Source: Aquanectria penicillioides (Eukaryota; Ascomycota; Sordariomycetes; Hypocreales; Nectriaceae). Taken from it: a stretch of DNA of 64,000 bases. The DNA lies in assembly GCA_003415625.1 (NCBI GenBank), contig PYIU01000003.1, positions 7,440,001 to 7,504,000 of the forward strand, given 5' to 3'. The notes under the pieces are model-generated. The model saw only the letters and a list, made by a program, of their open reading frames with translations, had not been told where the DNA came from and ran no database searches. The position numbers were made by a program, and so were the translations under genes. Below, piece after piece: positions 59,536-64,000 of this stretch; within the stretch, counting starts at the first letter, position 1; the number at the start of each line of letters is the position of its first letter.

Positions 59536-61728
59536 TTTGAACGCTGTTTATTGCTAAGGACCAATTTCGACAACGCAAAAAATCCTACTCTATTTCCATC
59601 AAGTTAGCATTCTCATTTTTATATAGTTTACTGGCCTGGCAAGCTCAAGGACTTGAGCGGATTGAGGCATATGCGTGAAACCACGGATGTTAGCAATGTT
59701 CACCGATGCTGCCCCGTAGGTTAGAGTAGAATCCCAAATGATACGCTGAGAATATGGAAAGCTATCACACTTTTCATGGTCCCCTTGCAGATTTGAGGCG
59801 AAAGGAGCCCTATCAACAAGGAATCCCTGAGGAACATGGTGACGTGTCCGAGCTATCACTGGTGGGAATGGACGGGTGGCTCCGAGGACAGGTAACAGAG
59901 CGTCTGGGAGAGGATCGACTCGGTTTATTGCAGAGCGAGCTTCCTCTCTCTTGAGAGAAGCCCTGCCTTGAGTGAATCACCCCGGGCGACCTCGTATATA
60001 TTTAGGTCATTTCTCCTTATCACACCGTCGGTCCGCCCTTGGCCGTGGCCTAGGGATCTCGGTAGGCGGGTCTTGCAGGCCCCACCCCCACAAATTGGCG
60101 TTAATAGCCAGCTCAAGAGGTCAGAGATGATGTTCAACAATTGATGGCGTGGCGGTGGAAATGTCGTTTCTTTGGCGGACAGCTACCGGCGATACGTTGG
60201 CGTAGCCATATCACGGATGTGGGGCGGATTGGAGGATTCATATCAACAATCGTACTCTGGCTTGCGGCATTTAGACGCATGAAGCACAAGAATCGGACTC
60301 GAATTCAGGATAATTCTTCAGATCATTCCATTGGCGTTCTGGAAGCCTTGTAGTTGCTGATCTACACGACTCGAATAAATCACTACGCACAACGCCTGGG
60401 ATGCTTGAGGATGATTGCTGTTAAGCGGCAAAATTAGAATCCCGCGTCAACATGAATGGATGTGATGAGGAACAAAACGGGTCACTGCCTGCTACCTACT
60501 GGTAGAATCGGAATCGCCGGGCATGAATGTGCCGACCCTTTCAGCGAGCGGAACTCTGACGGATGCCGGATGAATTTCCGGTCGGTGGAAATCACACCAC
60601 AAAGTCTTTTGCAAGATCCACATGTCAGCTCTCGGGCCAACTCGCACTTCACTGCTACCATACAATCCAGTACGATAGTGAAACCGTGGCGAGTCCAACA
60701 TTAGTCACGGATAACCGTCAAAACATGAATGATGAGGGCAGTAACAAGCTAGGTAGGCCTCGCCACTACCCCACGGGGAAGGATTCTGTCAAGCCGTCGG
60801 TATCCGCTCCAAATTCAATTCGTTCCTCCACTAGTTTGCTTCGGAACTTTTAGGGCCCTAATCCTCGTCATTGTGAAGCTTTGAATAACACTCTGAGCAA
60901 CGTGGAGAATGATCAACGCCCGCAACTCGCATGTATTGATTCAAAACCACGCCAATACCCATCCATTTCAAAAAGCTATTGGCAATTGGATTGCTAAATG
61001 AGAGATATCAAGGGTCCCATTGGTTCAAGTTACGTATAGCAGTTTGCAAATTCAGTCAGATATTCAAGCAACTCTTTTCATTTGTGGGCCATTCTTCCTT
61101 TTCGTCCCATATTTTGACTCCACCTCCCCTGACTTCAAAGACCAACTTGGAGTTACTAGATATCCTGGTTAGCATAGGAACAATGATACTAATCAATTAA
61201 CTTTCAAAACTCTCAGGCAAACCCTAGGATAAAGATAATAATAATAATAACATAGTATCTATTCTAGGAAAGTTGCTATAACCGTGCATCCTCGCTCCAA
61301 TCGTAGAAATGCCATATCAGAGGCGATCCCAATCGGCCTCGTCAGCTTAAATACTCTTCGGTAGTGTAGCAATTCATAATTTTATAAAATCTCCCCCTGT
61401 ATCTAACAAATTATGTTACCGATTGAGTAATATTTTGGGAGTCGGCTTATCGGTCTTTGCAGCAAGAACTCAACCCAAGAGATCAGCAGTAGCTTTGTTG
61501 GACACTTGAATCTAGAGATTATTTTTTGGAAAACATCCGTTGTCAATTTATTAATCTCAGTGAGGCGTTTTTCAATTCATCATAACGATACCATTATGTG
61601 GTTACTGAAATGTCACCCATGTCTTACACCCTTGACGAGGGACCATGACAATATGAGTAAGTAAAAATACCATTTTATCCTCCATAACTCTAAACAATCC
61701 AAAAATTAATTTTGATGGTGCCCAAATT
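59536..61728. other. Intergenic, no gene seen
   Basis: Only short frames without domains. An (ATA)n microsatellite lies near 61230-61250. Confidence 0.45.
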
Positions 61729-62986
61729 TTACTGATACGCTTTTGTAACACTGTCACACCAATTCCAGAATCGTGTTGCAATGGATGGTTCTCCATTTTC
61801 ACCGGCATCGCTGGATTTCATGATATCATCTCGTATTGTACCAAATCGGCCCCAAGGAATAATGTAAGATCCACTCCTTTCAAGCGTAATATCACTGGAC
61901 CATCCAGCGTAAAGCTCAGTGTACGCACCATTGATAGCGTTGTGAGTAAAAAAGAACTAGAAAAATCACAAATTAGTCCGTGGCCCTGCAAAGCTTGATA
62001 TGTCATTAGGGAACTCACAGCTATGAGCTTTTGCATAGTACTGAAATTTCGCTGGAGATCTGTTTTCAAAGTTCCAGGATTCCAAGCCTAGTTACCAGTC
62101 AGTACATCTCTACATAATTGATGCAGTTTGTATTCTTACCACACTAACTATACCATCTGGCTTATATTTTCTCGCAAACTCTGCAGCAAGAAGAATATTC
62201 CCAGCTTTGGACTGCCCGTAATTGGTGTCTTGAATTTGGTGCACCTTTGGTGAGCCGTCATCTCCCAATTCTACGCCATGAGTTGGAGATGACAACTCAG
62301 CGGTTAGAGAGCCTGCCCATGTCACTCTAACAGTACCTTCGGGTGCGTTTGCAGCCGTCTTCTTCAGCACAGGAATCAGACACTGGGTAAATAAAAATGG
62401 CCCCACACAATTGGTTCCCATTTGTAGCTCATAACCCTGTGATGGGCGTCAGAAGAATTCCAACATCGTTTACTGCCTCAGCACAGTGTAAATGAATTCG
62501 ACCTACCTGTTTAGAACTAGATCCGTCTGGTGGTGCCATCACTCCAGCATTATTTGTGAGTACGTGGAGAGATTCTTCTCTAGCCATGAAGTCATCCGCA
62601 GATTGCTTAATGCTCTCCAGGTCGGCGAGGTCCAGCCTCAGAAATTCAAGCCGCCCATTCGATGAGTTGGCTGACTTCTTGATGTCGCTGATCGCTTTAT
62701 TACCCTTTTTTTGATTTCTGCCGGCGATGTAGACCGTTCCATTCCGGCGGTAGAGAATCTTGGAAAGCTCATAGCCTACACCAGAATACCCACCTGTCAC
62801 AATGAAGACCTAACATGGGTTAGAGTGGTTCAAAAGAAGATACATTAGACTAAGCACCTTTCCGGTTTGGTCTTGGAGGTTCGCCTCGGTCAGGGGGCTG
62901 GTGGGATGTTGAATGATTGATCCACGAATGGGTTGGCCATTGTTGATGATGATTAGTATAATTAGTTGGCATGGAAGACCATCCAT
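61729..62986 (-). CDS. Short-chain dehydrogenase/reductase
   Basis: Five exons are read, 62858-62986, 62507-62809, 62140-62436, 62019-62087 and 61729-61956, giving 341 residues. SDR motifs are complete: TGGYSGVG for NAD(P), NNAGVM, WAGSL with the catalytic Ser, and YGQSKAGN with the Tyr-x3-Lys pair. NPGTLKTDLQR and the C-terminal YAGWSSDITLERSGSYIIPW match fungal members of the group that includes retinol-dehydrogenase-like and WW-oxidoreductase-like enzymes. The start is doubtful. In-frame ATGs at 63076, 63052 and 62986 precede an odd hydrophobic leader. An ATG at 62940 in the next frame gives MANPFVDQSFNIPPAP, closer to relatives, and would join if the C5 run at 62893-62897 had one more base. 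Substrate unknown. Confidence 0.85.
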
Positions 62987-63076
62987 GAACTTATTGCGAA
63001 TGCTTAGAGGTCTGGTTGATTCTAATAAATAATTTGGAGATGATGGCGACATCGCTAGCGTTTCGATTTGTAACAT

Positions 63077-64000
63077 TTCAACTAAGTAGGTTTATGTCAT
63101 ACAAACAAGCTGAATCCCGCTTCCTCTGTAGGATTGCATTGCCCGGGCGATGGGATTCACCTCGTGGTTTTCCATTTCTAACCCACCTGTTTTAGACTGC
63201 CGTTCACCCGTTCAATTCTTGCCCAGGATGCAGTGAAACAGACCACAGAAGCCAGTGAGAATCATGAGCTAAGAAGGAGGTATCCACATGCCATTACACA
63301 CTAGGTTTTGTGCTACTTTTAGACCTTTTGCATCGTTACGGCTGCCAATAGCTAACCCACGGCCGATAAGAAGAGTATGGTGCGGTCGGGTTCAAAGGTT
63401 ACAGGTACGAGCTAATGCAACAGAGCCGAATTACTTACAACCACTGATGGCAAATCAAATCACTTTTGGGAAATAGGAGGTGCCATATCAAATGTTCTAT
63501 TTCGCTTCATTTCGAGTTTGAGTGAACGCCCTCACCCTGTGCATACGGAGGAATACGACATGGTTAAGAAGGAAGATCTGGAGAACATCCGATCTAGCCG
63601 TGCCGACTGAACCGGCTCTGGCCAATCAGTTACATCTTGGCGAAGGGAAGCCGGAGATACTTTCCCAATACAGGAATTAATCCGTTAGAAGGAGCCAGTC
63701 AGGAACTTTAACGAGGCTGAGGCCAACCCAAAATGGCAAGACGCAAAGGTTATGTGGCTTGTTTTCAACGGCCTGTGCTGAGGCGGTGCAGAAGTTTGGT
63801 GGGGAGGCAGGAAACAGATATTATGTTACAAGGACAGGAGCCCAAGGTTTAAATAAGGGTCTAGAACCTGAAATGGCGAATAGCCGCCACTACAGGGAGC
63901 ATGATTGTCTTTTACGCCTGGTAGTAAGTCTGACACATGAGCTCTCGCTACGATGTCTTTGGAAGGTGTGTTAGTCAGTCTGTTAGTCAGTCCGTCATCC
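63077..64000. other. Right-end region, no gene recognised
   Basis: Short frames such as 63288-63476 show no domain. A gene running off the window cannot be excluded. Confidence 0.4.

Overview
The window is nuclear DNA of a filamentous ascomycete (Pezizomycotina). The evidence is short GT-AG introns of about 45-130 bases, three Zn(II)2Cys6 regulators, a bZIP regulator of the fungal DUF3425 type, a HET-domain gene, fungal pectinases (GH28 and PL3) and fungal-type OPT and AAAP transporters. Genus cannot be fixed from sequence alone. There is no operon structure, no CRISPR, no rRNA and no convincing tRNA. All exon joins were worked out by reading splice sites and protein frame by hand.

Layout. 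0.6-4 kb: an NmrA-like NAD(P)-binding protein divergent from a Zn2Cys6 regulator. 6.6-8.2 kb: a calpain-like protein with Ser in place of the catalytic Cys and a frame break in a C-run. 8.9-11.5 kb: a five-exon oligopeptide transporter (OPT). 13.0-15.4 kb: a second Zn2Cys6 regulator. 16.3-17.7 kb: a secreted exo-polygalacturonase. 19.2-27.4 kb: four decayed catabolic genes (amidohydrolase, acetate/GPR1-type transporter, aldehyde dehydrogenase, zinc alcohol dehydrogenase). 28.0-34.8 kb: an intact cytochrome P450, a bZIP regulator and an aldehyde dehydrogenase, all on the plus strand. 34.9-36.3 kb: a decayed flavocytochrome b2-like gene.

37.0-44.6 kb is the most coherent unit. It holds an FAD oxidoreductase, a UbiD-type decarboxylase divergent from a UbiX/Pad1 prenyl-FMN synthase, and a Zn2Cys6 regulator convergent with UbiX. 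UbiX makes the cofactor UbiD needs, and the composition matches the cinnamate/sorbate decarboxylation cluster known in Aspergillus. The shared UbiD/UbiX promoter has a perfect tandem CGG-containing repeat, a plausible site for the regulator.

The right third holds an intronless peptidase S66-like gene (46.3 kb), a decayed rhodopsin-like membrane protein, a 77-residue secreted protein (51.5 kb), a PL3 pectate lyase (52.5 kb), a HET-domain gene (55.9 kb), a decayed amino-acid transporter and a five-exon SDR (61.7 kb). Two themes recur: catabolic genes that have died next to intact ones of related chemistry, and single-base breaks at homopolymers in otherwise intact genes, which may be assembly errors.
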